DNA of 64,000 nucleotides from Nepenthes gracilis (Eukaryota > Streptophyta > Magnoliopsida > Caryophyllales > Nepenthaceae). Location of the stretch: NCBI GenBank assembly GCA_033239525.1, contig BSYO01000004.1:930001-994000 (forward strand), read 5' to 3'. The notes beneath the pieces are model-generated. The model ran no database searches, had not been told where the DNA came from, and saw nothing but the letters and a program-made list of their open reading frames with translations. How positions within the stretch are numbered: the stretch's first letter is position 1; the number at the start of each line of letters is the position of its first letter. A program made the position numbers and the translations under genes. This document shows, one piece after another, positions 10,984 through 23,181 of this stretch.

Positions 10984-13900
10984 TCAGCACTCGCATCCTG
11001 AAGACCTCGGTTGACTGTTGCTCGCAACATCAATGGTGTCCGGCAAGTATCTTCAAATGTACGCAATTTTCACCATTAGTGATTTGTCACAAAGAAAGCA
11101 ATAAAGCACACAATATACCCTACTACACATTATAATTGTGAGATATGGAACTAATTGTAAACCTCTCTACCAGCTTGTTGCATCAGAGCAATTCGATGAG
11201 CTCATAGTATCAAATTAGAAGACAGGAAAGAGGAAAAAAAAAAAAAAAACCCGGACACCACAATACAACATTATTTTTGGTTTAAATCTACAATAGACCA
11301 ACTTGGCTCAGTTCAGGTTTAGGGTTACTTCAGAGAAAAAGGTAGTTGCAATGTTGCATAATTGCATTTGTTTCAAGGGGATTGGAAAGAAGGAATGGTA
11401 ATTGGCCAATAGACACTTAGGTACCATTACTCCATTCCGTTTGCCTAAAAACTGCACACGAGGAAACTAACTTTCCATTTTAAGTATAAAGTTTCCATTT
11501 TTGAGTAAATGCATTTTTGATGTAATCACATAAAGAGGGTTAAGTTCTTCCAATGGCTATCAAACCAGAGTGGTTACCCCATTCATAATACAATTAGTAG
11601 TTTGGGAAATTGATTGTTCTATCATCTGGGTCCCACAGCTATGGAAGGATTAAACTCTTCACCTAATTATATGGATAAATTTAGATGAAAGAAGAAGAGG
11701 GCAGACACAATTCAATTAATTTCCCAGGCTATTGAAAGATGTCGGTAGACTATTAGCTAATATATTGGTCAAATATCGGATATATCAGCTAATATATTGA
11801 ATACCGACCATATAGCGCTGGTAAGGCAACAAACCATGATATTTTGCGATATTAGAAAATAGGGCTCAATACCGATACATATTGATAGATATTTTCATCA
11901 GTACTCGACGGCTAAAAGATGCTGCATCATCTATATTAGAAGTAACAAATATATGAGCATCTAGGGTTGCAAACAAGTCAAATAAATAGAATATTTCAGT
12001 TTTCCCGCACATTTCAGTTTCTTACTTACATCTCTTCTTCTTCCCCACTCTTGAGAGCATTCTTAGCTATGCATTGGAAAGCTTCTTCTACATTAGTACC
12101 ATCCTTAGCTGAGGTTTCAAAATAAGAAATATTTCCTTTTGAACCACACCAAGCCCGAGCCTTCTTTTCAGAAACCTGCAGTGGTTTTCACAAGGAGACC
12201 AGTAAACTTTTTATTGGCACGAAGGGGAGGCAGAAGGGAAGGGCAAACATTTTCAATCAAATCAAATAGACAAAACATATGAGGGAACAACAAAGCATAC
12301 CACCCTACTGTTTCCACCATCCACATCAATCTTGTTTCCTATGACAACAAATGGGAAGTTTTCAGGATCTGAAGGGCTGGCCTGCAAAAGGATTTCAAGT
12401 TTATTCACAAAGAATTCCGTCTTTACCAAATAGAGCCATACTCTATTCCACTCTTAACAATTCCAATTTGCATCAAGCCATCTAAAGCCAGCAAAGCTGA
12501 AAGTGTTTCAAAGTAATTGCTGTTTTAAAACTAGGTCTTTAATGTAAGCAGTTAATGAGACAGAGTCAAGTATTGCTGCAAAACACAGTAAGCCGCAATT
12601 GGAAGAAAAATACCTGTTCTATTCACATGAAGCAATCCACAAATCAAAACCTAATTACATAATGATAAAAAAATAAATGGAGCATACAGCTATAAGGATA
12701 TATCGGAGAAGCAACAATTTATACTGTAAGTTGTCGAAAAATCTACAGGGTTAAACATCATTCTTACTGTCTGCATGATCTGATCTAGAGACAATCAATT
12801 TTACCATACATTTCCCCAACACCTCTACCAGGCTACCAGGATAAAGCAACTCAATCCAAAGGGTTCTCATCCACACAACACTTTTTTCGTGGTGGGGTAG
12901 TGCTTGGGAGGGAAGGTCAAACGTCCTTCCCCTACAAAAGTGCAATCATTTTGTCAACAACAAATAACCCCCCAAAAAAAAAAAAAAAAAAATAGAACAA
13001 TGAACCAAGAAAAACAAAATGAAATAATTATATTCCTTCATAGCAATTTCAGTTTTTTGTTTTTTGGTAGCAGAGCATGATCTCTACTTAGTAAGTAAAC
13101 TATACAATGTTACCTGAATGAGAAATTCTTCCCTCCAATTATTTAGATTGTCAAATGACTTTGCCGAATTTACATCGTATACGAGAACACAACAATCAGC
13201 ACCGCGGTAAAAAGCAACACCCAAGCTTTGGAACCTTTCCTGCCCTGCTGTATCCCAGATCTGCCAAAGTAAAAGAACGCAGGCTAGTTCTTAAGAGAAA
13301 GACCTAGCTAGGCAATTCAAGTGAAGTAAAATATCACAAGACCATCCCCCATCATGACATTAAGACTTCTTTTCAGTGTTCATTAGGCATTTCTTTTTAA
13401 ATTTTTTTCTCAGTAAAGGAGACCGATTGCTAAACATTACAATCTGGTTATCAGCAAAATTTTAGATGCCACCATATTTGGTGCTGTAAGGAGAATAACT
13501 TTAGCCTGTCCCGATAATTAGGTTTGTATCCAATTCTAAAAAAATCCTGATCACAAAGGCATTGGTTCCTTTAGAAGCCAATGAATACAAGTAATCCTTC
13601 CAACAAAAAAATTCAGTGTAGTCAGCATAAGAACTGACAAAAACACACCATAATTCTGGATTGAAGCAAATTCAGTGATGCAAGGCCCAAACCAAACTTT
13701 TTTTTATTCAAAAATATTTCTTTTTAAATTTCTGTGCTGAGTAGGAAAAATGGAACATGGAAGAAAAACAAACACGTAACTCTTGGATGGAAAACACCAG
13801 CTAAATACGTAAAAGACAAATAATTGATTCTCAGAGGTGGGTCTATGCCAAACTCTACTTCAATAAGCCATGCTGAAGCACATTCTTGACTAGTAATTCT

Positions 13901-16900
13901 GCAGAGAGAGAAATCTAAGGGCAGTTATATTTATAGGATCAGCATGTAGTTAGGGGCTAAAAAAAAAAAAGAAATCCATCTTGGGTAATTATGATATAAT
14001 TTACACAATGTATTCATCAAATTTGTCATCAAATGACCTCATTGTTTGCTATAATGACCAGACAATGAAGAACAGTCCACAATGCCTACAGGATTTCATC
14101 TTAATTATCTGATCATATCATGCACAATTAATAGCAAACACCAAGGAATCAACAAGAATAGCAAATTATACATCAAAGCTCTTAAAAATTAGAACATTCA
14201 ACAGACTCAAGAATACAGAAAACCAATTCAAAAGGTCAACTAAGTCCATTTTATGGACGTTGGCAAAATTTTGCACACTGATGGACTAAAAAGGAATAAT
14301 GCATTCAACATAAATTGATACATATCCTAAGCACACTATACGGACCTGTAAAGTGAAAAGCCGATCCTCAAATTGTACTTCCTTTGTCAAGAAATCAGCA
14401 CCAATAGTTGCCTTGTATTGATTGGTAAACTTCTTATTTACATATCTATCGTAACGTGAAGTTAAAACAGCATAAAAATTGGGGAAAGTGACTATATGAA
14501 AACATTTTCAACTGATAATCAGCAACAACTAGAAAATAAATTTCTGCATTTTAGTTTCGTGAGCATGACCAGCTGGATACTGATTCATCAAGGAGGTCTT
14601 TCCCACACTGCAAACGAAAAGATCCAGCAAGTCAAATCAGCAGAAAAAAATAGCATGCAGCAACATTTCAAAGTATCTCCAATTACTCGTATATAACACC
14701 ATAACATAAGAATGCAAGTCTGTATTCAGGAATGATCTATTACTGCAGTTCGGAGAGAGGGAAATGTTTCCAATAGACTGTTTAAGACATAATAAAAATT
14801 ACACCCGCTAGCACACATTAGGTACTGGAATTGCAAAGTTTGCTTCTTCATTTTGTTCAACTTAATGGGATTCATAACACGCATAACACAGTACGGCAAA
14901 ACAAACTCTAAATCTCCCATCATCATCAACTACCAATTTTCCATGTGAGCACAAGGAACAATAATACGCAACCAAGTATAGAAGTTGCCCAAAATAATAT
15001 TTAATATAAAAAACTCTTCTAAACTAAAAAAAAACTACGAGTCAAATTCCGAATAAATCCATTATAAAGTGTAAGGTTAATCAGTAGAATGTTCTAGAAC
15101 CAAGACAAGAGTAACATCTTTTAGCTTGATAAAGAATGAAATTCAAATCGAACCTCAACTACATGCCGAAAATATTTCTATTCACTCCTTTCTCTTCCTC
15201 GTGGCACCCCTTGTGCTTTTGATCATTCTAATTTAACCTAAAACATTAATAATTAAAAATCATTCAAATGTCACGTCCCAAAACCCGATCCCGACATTAA
15301 TAATTAACGATATTAATACATTAACAATTAAAAATCCAACTATCCGTAGACCTGAACTTCATGTCAATATATGACCGACCAAAATAAAATATTGTAATCT
15401 GACCATAGGACCCAAAATGTTACATCATCAAAAGGATAGAACATTGACTATAACAAGACGTCGAGCCATACGTAAGGAGTTATGTGTAATCCAAACAGAA
15501 TTAGAGTATTCTGTTCAAAAATTTACAAACTCACCGGAATATCATAAATATTCTAAGTTACTGTTCAAAAATTAAATACAACAATTTTCTTTTAAAACCT
15601 AATTTAACTTCTCCAATCAGCTTCCCGACCAAATCCACACCTCCTCTGCAAGTGTCCAAGCGATTAATTTGAAGGGATTAATGAAAAAAAAAACACGAGT
15701 AAATTGAAAGTTCAACAAGGCATATAAATTTACATAACTTAACATACAATCCTCATTAAAACATGCTAGAATGATCAATGAATCAAATTCAATGGAATAC
15801 TACAAATTTCCATGACAAATGTACACAGCTTATCAAATTTCCTTTCTATATTCTTATTCAAATTGTGCCATGAAATCCATACTCAATTATGCAAATTCTT
15901 AGGAACCAAAGGCCAATTAAGCCGTACCAACTAAATAAGTGGATAATCGAAACCCAGGTTATATTTATTTTCACACAACCAAATGCCTTATACTATTATT
16001 CAATACTTGTAGGTGGGCCGTTATACATATAGCACTGTAGACGGGGTCGAACGTCGCTTTTACCTGCGGATAATAAGTTCAAACCTCAATTTATCACTAT
16101 AATATACTACGGCATGTCATAATATATCACCCGCTAAACTTATTATAATGGTTCGATACTTAGACGTATGAAAATTCTACTCAATTCTTTATAATTTTTG
16201 TATTTTCTCATTCTGGAGAAAATATTCTTGATTCTTTATGATATTATAGAGTTTTCCTTTAATTTCTTATCAAGTGCAGAAACTTGAACATACTTGATTT
16301 AAAACATGAAATGTCATATTATTAGTTTTCAAACAAAATTGTAGAAATATCAGCATCATCATGGGAATTCAGCATTTCGATTCAAATACCAAGCATGTAG
16401 GATCAAATTCATGAAATTCCAGAACATGCAAGTCATACACTTAATGATTATAAGCATATAAGAATATTAAATATGAAATTCCTGTCATATTAAAACATTA
16501 TCCTAGGTTATCAACACATGCACAAACATATTTGCAGAAAAATGACTTGTCAAACCAATTTACATGAACAAAGGACATGATTTTCACAAAAATAGAGAAA
16601 ATTGAGAGTGAGAGTTCATTCATGTGAAGCTTAAACAATTTAGCTACAAAAATATATCATGCATAATATTTGGAATAATAACTACTTAAGGAAGTAGAAG
16701 AAATCAGTAACAAAGGAAGGAAAGCTTAGAGATGTACTTGTCTTAACTTCAAATTACCAAAACCTTGCTTGGATTCACTTAAATTTGGCTTCTCTAACTT
16801 CCTCTCTCTTTCTCTCTCTTCTCCTCTTATACTTCTCTCTCCTCTCTCAAATCAGGAAGAAAAATTACCGAAATTCAACCAGACAAGATATATATAATAG

Positions 16901-19900
16901 AGTAACACTCAAGCACGCGTGAGACACCATAGCCAAACACAGTGGCGCATAAGTGTTGCCTTGGGTGTCCATCGGGCGCTGGCATTCTACCTTAGTGTGC
17001 TTGAGCTTTCATTGAGCATGCATCAAGCACTAACTAATTTGGAAAGCGCCATTAAGCTCCGCTTGGGCGACAGTTAGGCGCGACCTTCCTACTCAGAACA
17101 TGCATAGGCGCGCGTCAAGCGCCGATTAAGCATCCTCCATCTTGATGTGACTAGGTCCAACTTAGATTTTGACCCAAATTTCTTCGTCTTTAATCACAAC
17201 TTTAATTATCTCAACTTAATTAATTATAATTAAAATAAAATTCAAACTCGAACCTTACATCAAATGCCACAAGAAAATTTTGCCCATACTTACCTTCTAG
17301 AATCGGTGAACGAGCGCTCCTTAGGTGCACCTCGGGCGGGCCTACTACTACTCCCTGCACACGTGCGCCTCTTTAGGCGCCGATCTCTCGCACCACTAAC
17401 CGAGTGAACCTCCAAATAGCCCAATTTATTGAAAGTGATACTCACAAAAAAGTAACCCAAAGTCCAACAAACTTTTCCTCACAACCTTGTGGAAGACCCC
17501 CCGCCTCTCCGGCAACCATCATCTCTTACTTTTTAATAACTTCCCTTCCATGAGGATCTTGCGTCGGACTTTGCAAGCATGAACGACATCCTTTTCATCT
17601 CCATTAATATAACCAGGGCACCACTACTCTCCTTTGATGCCTTTGCATCAGTAGGAGCACTCTTCCTAGCACACCACATTAGCCTCCGCCCGCTACCCTA
17701 ACTAAACTTCATGATAATCACCTGGCATTGCTTTTCTAACAAGTACCGACTTGAATATTTGCTTCCCCTCACCACAACTAGTGCCTTTGATGAGTTTCCA
17801 TTGGCATTTGCCAAATGCCATACAAAACCCTTCCTTATTGAAATCAAATTCAATTGAACATCCGGTGCATGCCACATCTATCGCAATATGAGTTTCAACC
17901 AATTTCTTGTTTGCAAGTCAACGTCCCCAATGTCAACTACCCACGACGAGCCATCGTTCCCCATCTTCAATACAGCGTAGTCCACGAGCATATATGAGGT
18001 GAAAGACTTCTTTGATAATGTATGGAGTAAGGATCCGCTATCCATCGCCCAGCCTGTCTATTGATCAGTGAAGTTCTGTGTCATCCTCAAATCAACAACA
18101 TATCAATGACTAGAAGCTCTCTATATGTGCAATAAAGGCCCTACCATTGCCGTCATAATCCCTCCTCTCTTTTCGCTCACTACCGCCCATCTTTTATTTT
18201 CACTTGAAACGATCACACTTTATGTGACACTTCTTCAACCGGATGTTGTTTCCCTCCGACTTGCCGCCTCTCTCCGTTGATCTCCAGTGCCCAAGACTAC
18301 TTGTAGATACTAGGGCACTCAACTCCCTCAAAACCTCATCTCTTCCATTTTGCCTAAACTTGTTCATAAGCATAGGTATAATAACCTCATTAATGTTGAG
18401 TGTTTGCTTTCCAAACAACAATATCATCACAATATAATCGTAAGAGGTTGGTAATAAAGCCAGCATCACCAACTCCTTTTCCTCCTCCAAGTGTGGGCGT
18501 TTATAGTAAAATTCAGTTAAACTTATCTAAGTACTTCTTGAAACTTCCCCCTTCCAACAATCAAAGATCATAGAATTATTTCTTTACATGCAATCCCATA
18601 ATCAAAAACTTAGACTTGTACTAACCCACAAGCTTCATCCATATTCTACTAGATCTGACAAACCAATGAACCCGTGAAAGGTATTGTCCGTGAGATATAG
18701 CTTGATTGTATAATTAGTTAAATCCCTCGTATCTTACCACTCCTCATCTTTTATTCTCTTTGACCTGTCCTTCTGTTCTCTTAATACTTTAAACGTTTCT
18801 TTTCTAAGTCAAAATATTCCTCATTTTTTCTTACTAAAAAATAAAATTATTTCGCCCATTAAATTGTTCAATGTAGAATGTCAATCTCTTTGACATCAAT
18901 GCCATCAAATGTGACTTTTACACCGAAAAACCTATGGTCTAAACCACTTATTGGGATTTGAAACATGCACAACACAGTTCAATGAAAACAAACACTGAAC
19001 TCCTTGCAATTGCAAACCACCAATTCTTTGTGTGAGCGAAAAGAATAATAATATGCAACCAAACACACAATTTATACAATAATATTTAATGTGAAAAATT
19101 CTTATAAATAAAGAGAAAATCACAAGTCTGACTCTGAAAAAATTAATATAAAGTATATGGTTATATGTAAACCCTATGAGAGCCCTTCATAATAATCCAT
19201 GTGAATAACCGATTAAAATACAACCCCCACAATAACTAATAACCACACAAAAGAAAATATAATGAAAAAACGAGCAACTAATCAGTAGTACGACCTAAAG
19301 CCGAGGCTAGCAACATCCTTTAGTTTGGTAAAGAATAAAACTGAAATCGAATCTTAATCGGATGCAGAAAATCTTTCTTTTTTTTCTTTTCTCTCTTATC
19401 TATATTCCTTGTAGCGCCCCTTGTGTTTTTGTCCTCTATGATCCTACCTAAAAATCACTCTAGGATTTTTATACCCCTCATTGGCATTCTAATGCCAGCC
19501 TGCATTTAAACACCACAGGCAAATTTTGCCTGTGCGCACCTTCTAGAATCAACACACGAGTGTCATCTCAGGCTAGCCTGCTACTGCTACATGTGCCTCC
19601 TCAGGTGCCCCTAAGGCACTAATCTCCCGAGTCACTTTAATCCTTTGCTCATGCAAATCCTCACATCACGACCGAACAAACATTCAAATAATCCGTTCAT
19701 TAGGAGTAAGACTCATAATAAAGTAACCTAAATCTCAGCACAACCCAATTGCCTTATTTTGGCGGCAGCTGATCCTGCTTATTCAGGTTATTCCTGAACT
19801 TTCAGAAACTCCTGATTTTGTAGTCTATGCCGTTCGATACTGTATCTTGTTCTTCAGTTAGGTGCAGTTTTCCATGAGCAAAATGAAAAAATTTGTGCCG

Positions 19901-20314
19901 CTCTACTACACAGTTAGGGTGGACCACGTCATGGTCTGTCAACGTCACTGATTATACTAAAGAACCAGAAGAGTCGACCTCTATCACTACACAAACGAGT
20001 TCTTAATTGAATTCTGAACAAAACTTAAGTAATAGAATTATCGACCAAAAGAAGTACCAAGAACTATAAGCCTGGAATAAGCAGATCAAAACTATAACAA
20101 ACAGAAATCAACCACAAAAATAATAATTCTACTGATTCGCGGATAAAATTTAGGGTTTCAAAGCATACAATTACGCTACGATTTGAGAGATCCAAATAAG
20201 ACACCTTATAACCGACAAATCCCAAAAAAAAAAAAAAAAAGAACAAGTGGGAAGTACAAACCCGCTATCCCCAAGAATTATGACCTTTAGAAGCGTTCTT
20301 CTACGAGATGGCAT
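10984..20314 (-). CDS. RABG3: Rab7 / RabG3 small GTPase (7 exons, 206 aa)
   Basis: Exons are 20314-20262, 14607-14581, 14445-14346, 13260-13114, 12381-12301, 12175-12030 and 11050-10984. All junctions are GT/AG, phases agree, and the total is 621 nt. Rab7 GTPases act at late endosomes and the tonoplast, recruiting effectors for vacuolar trafficking and fusion. The protein begins [19 protein letters not shown]-box motifs are present in order: GDSGVGKT, TIGADF, WDTAGQE, NKID and [18 protein letters not shown] is typical of Rab7. The C-terminus is CEC, a double-geranylgeranylation motif. The length equals the family's usual 206. Intron 1 is 5.65 kb because of transposons; exon 2 has only 27 nt. 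The plant RabG3 subgroup is clear, but the exact paralogue is not. Confidence 0.97.
11735..11945. repeat. Iterated ATATTG/ATATCG tract in Rab7 intron 6
   Basis: Short phrases such as AGCTAATATATTG, AATATCGGATAT, CCGATACATATTGATAGATAT recur in both directions within 200 bases of the last intron. It looks like a degenerate repeat, possibly a small MITE or satellite fragment. No clear terminal inverted repeats or target duplication were found. Confidence 0.3.
14866..17476 (-). repeat. 3' LTR of the intronic copia, split by a solo LTR
   Basis: Aligns by eye with 18950-19750. The homology runs up to about 15268, breaks, and resumes at 17265 (TGCCACAAGAAAATTTTGCC, against CACCACAGGCAAATTTTGCC in the intact copy). 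This shows directly that the sequence between is an insertion. Confidence 0.7.
15264..17264. mobile_element. Solo LTR (1991 bp) with TCAAA target duplication
   Basis: The LTR is 15269-17259, beginning TGTCACGTCCCAAAACCC and ending CGAACCTTACA. It is flanked by perfect 5-bp repeats TCAAA at 15264-15268 and 17260-17264. It lies inside the 3' LTR of the copia element, so it is younger than that element. A related sequence is at 39838-41764. A C/T-rich tract at 16785-16850 and a GGCGC-rich block at 16960-17130 are features shared with that relative. No internal retroelement domains, so it is a solo LTR left by recombination. A gypsy origin is inferred, not shown. Confidence 0.85.
17640..18075 (-). 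pseudogene. Copia protease / GAG-preintegrase relic
   Basis: Minus-strand frames contain segments such as [44 protein letters not shown] and [11 protein letters not shown]. Their order and residues match the protease and GAG-preintegrase part of Tnt1-like copia elements. The active-site DSGA has become DSGS. Stops and frameshifts break it, so it is non-functional. Confidence 0.75.
18200..18490 (-). pseudogene. Copia gag relic (UBN2-like with degenerate zinc knuckle)
   Basis: An open stretch of 96 codons. It contains [19 protein letters not shown] followed by a stretch like the copia gag hinge ([15 protein letters not shown]), and ends with a zinc-knuckle remnant ([11 protein letters not shown]). 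Upstream gag sequence is missing. It belongs to the copia element in Rab7 intron 1. Confidence 0.75.
18950..19750 (-). repeat. 5' LTR of the intronic copia element
   Basis: The uninterrupted partner of the split LTR at 14866-17476. It contains a CT-rich tract at about 19375-19405 and a block with repeated CTCAGG/GGTGCC words near 19560-19640. Ends estimated from where homology with the partner stops. Confidence 0.6.
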
Positions 20315-20524
20315 CTTGTCTTCTAGAGAAACAAAGAGAAAGAAAGCCGGAGAGAGAGCCGAGGGAGACTGCGAACTGACAGAGGAGGAGAGCGAAAAGT
20401 GCGCTGTATATTCTGGTGTCAATCAATGGTGGTCGGAAGACCTTTTTAGTCGTAGAAGGTTGCACACTGCGCCCTCTTTGGACTTACGCTGAAATTACCT
20501 GGATAAATCGGTCGTCGCAGCTTT

Positions 20525-20535
20525 TTTATTTATAG
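20525..20535 (-). promoter_or_regulatory. TATA box of the Rab7 gene
   Basis: The minus strand reads CTATAAATAAAAAAG, about 210 bases upstream of the start codon at 20314. The 5' leader between them is rich in CT words (CTCTCTCCGGCTTTC), common in plant housekeeping genes. Confidence 0.6.
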
Positions 20536-20539
20536 ACTC

Positions 20540-21575
20540 AATAATCGGGGATAAAATTTAAATTTATATTAAATATAAAATCACGGCTCACGCTCACTGT
20601 GAAAGTGTATGGTGAACTTTTAAATTATGGTGGGTTTCTCAAAAGTTATGTTATATGAATTTATTAGTTTGACATAATCCCTAAAAGAAATTATACAAAA
20701 TTAATTTGTTGTATTTTCACGGTAAAAAAAATTACAAATTCGACCTCCAAAATAATTTTTTTTATACAAATTTGAATTTTATTCTTTTTTTTTTTTGAAA
20801 AATAATCCTCCTAAAAAACTTTGGATAAACTTTTGCAAATATTTTGAAGTAATTTATTAAATGAGAAAAATATATCGAAAAACAAAATCAAATATCCTTT
20901 TGAATTGAAAATTAGTTTCTTTTTTAAATTTTTTTTCTCTGTTTACTTTTTTTATTTAAAAAAATGTTTATTTATTTTTGTTAGGAACGTGGCATATTTT
21001 AACAAGTTAATATAGATTAATAATTAGTTATAAATTTTTAATTATTTGATATATAATAAAAATTAATAATTGATTAATTATTTAATAAATTTAATAAATA
21101 TATTTATTTATAATAAGCTAACTAATTAAAATTATTTTGTGATAATTTACTTTAAAATCTACAAAAGTTATAAAAAATATATGTAATGCATGATAATAAA
21201 TTGTACACCAAATATGATTCTTGATTATAATTTATGATATAAAATAATGTGCGTTTATAAATTTTATATGTGTAATACGTATACTTAATGTTTGATTATT
21301 AACTGTTATTTTATAAGAAATATAAGTTCAACTTAATTGGACTGAACACAATGAATGATTGAATTAAACTTAAATTTTATTTTGTTATAATAAAATTAAT
21401 TACTCAAACTTAAATCTACCAATATATATTTTTTATGATCTCATCTATATATTTAATTGTCAATTAACTAAAAGTATTTATTGATAATATATTAATAACG
21501 ATAATTTTTTAAATTATCATAACATAATGAGTTGAAATTTTTTATTTAATTAACAATATATAATATTTTGTAATA
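20540..21575. other. AT-rich upstream region between Rab7 and the Tat element
   Basis: Very AT-rich, with no open frame or repeat partner recognised. Together with 32159-33945 it makes up the original Rab7/gamma-COP intergenic region before the gypsy insertion. Confidence 0.5.
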
Positions 21576-21580
21576 TTATA

Positions 21581-22599
21581 TGTTGTGTCCTCGGATTCTA
21601 GTCTCTGTACGGATGATGACTTGAATGCAGAGTAATACAAATGTAGATTTTAAGTAAAGGGAAAAGAAAGAGACTGTGTCATATGGAGTTTTTACGTGAA
21701 AATTCCTCTTCAAAATAAGATAAAAAAATCACGAGACTTTAAATTTGAAAACGATTCTATTATTCAAGTATTTGACTATAAAGGTTGGAGAACAAAGTGT
21801 ATGGTGACTCCGAAGGATCACTTTTATAAATACAAGTGTTCTCTCAATTGGCAGCGCGAGTTACTTACTTTTTCTCTCTCTATGGGCATAAATACAAGTG
21901 AAGTAAAATTCGGTCCTTTGTTAGGTACATAATGAAGGCTTATATAGTTATTGAACCCTCCTGCGTGAAACAGTCACGTGGAGGTGGCGTGAACAGTGGA
22001 TCTTGCCACTAACTCTGCAAATCTATTTTGCTATGTTAGAAAGATTTTGTGCATGCAGGCTAACTCTGTAAAATGTCACTTTTACAGAGATCATGCCTGA
22101 TTTGTAGGCCATCATTTCCTGTGAAGATTGCGTGTTATAGAGATCGCGCGTGTTTTTGCGAACGTTATCCTTCTAAGTTGGCGTCCTTGGTCTTCTTGAG
22201 TTTCTTGTTCTGTGCTCATATTATTAAAGATTTCTCAGAGTTCGAGTCCTTAACGAAGGCTTTGGCCCTTATCGAGTCCGTGAGCTTTTGACGCCAAATG
22301 TCCTCGTCTTCATCAAGGCCTTTGGTCTTCGTCACGTCCGCAAACGTTTCGTGGCAAATGTCCTTGGAACTTTATTGGAGACTTTGATCTCTTATAGAGT
22401 CCTCGAGCCTCCCAAATTAGGTCAATCTCTTGGACCAATTCAGCTCTCTAGGCTTCTTAGGCCATGGGCTTAAATCCTCGAGCCTCTAGAGCCCATTTGG
22501 CCTCTTTAGCTAGGGTGGCTTCTTGGGCCTTCTATAGACTCAAACTCATTTTATGGAAACGGATTTCTTGATTGGGCCTTGGGTATTCACTACCCATCA
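21581..22599 (-). repeat. 3' LTR of Tat element 1
   Basis: Aligns end to end with 31141-32153. Shared words include GAATGCAGAG(T/C)AATACAAATG, TTAGGTACATAATGAAGG and GGGTATTCACTA(C/T)CCATCA. The two LTRs carry many substitutions and short indels, so the insertion is not recent. Confidence 0.92.
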
Positions 22600-23181
22600 C
22601 TAGCCCCCAATGCCAAGAGGTTCGAGAATCTCAACCTTTGACATGTGCGACTTTGGTATTGATATAATCTTTCAGAACATCCCTTATTATCTGTGGCTTA
22701 ATGTTCTAATTTCCAAGAGCAAGCCTTCCAAGTGTCCGTGGAGTTTTTCTGAATTGGCTCACCAGAATCCATCTGATAAAGTGATCATAGTTTGATAACT
22801 AAGGAAAGCGACTTAGGGCATTGCTGGAATTAACAATATGAAAAGACGCTATCCGTGGACTTTTTTTTCAAGTTTGGGGCACTATCCTGCGCCACTAATT
22901 GATGCATTAAATGTGCATTAATTTGGCGCATTAAATGCGTACTAATTGCAGCCTTGGGAAGCGAATGGCATCATTGCCAACGACTTGTGAAAAGCCGACA
23001 CGTGGCTGGGCAATTAACGAGACGTGCTCTTTTGAATCTTAAGGCCGTTACAAAAGCTTTTTCTTTTTTTTCCCATTTCATTTGCACGTTTCAAAACTTC
23101 TAAGTTTTCAAAACTCTCTACAATTTTCACGCTTTCCTTGGCGATTTCCTTCTTCTTCTTTTCATGCTTTCAGACTTTTCC

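Larger units (their letters stand above)
14866..19750 (-). mobile_element. Decayed Ty1/copia (Tnt1-like) element in Rab7 intron 1
   Basis: Two diverged LTR copies flank a short internal region. The right copy (5' LTR) is at about 18950-19750. The left copy (3' LTR) is at about 14866-15268, continuing at 17265-17476 after an inserted solo LTR. Shared phrases include AATAATA(C/T)GCAACCAA, AGTAACATCTTTTAG/AGCAACATCCTTTAG and CACCTTCTAGAATC. Gag and protease relics lie between them on the minus strand. Most of pol is missing. It has the same orientation as Rab7. The ends are approximate and no target duplication was identified. Confidence 0.7.

Noticed and set aside
20171..20422. 83-codon ORF with the Rab7 start
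   Set aside because: Only [18 protein letters not shown] is real; the frame before the ATG is 5' UTR and the rest is intron 1.
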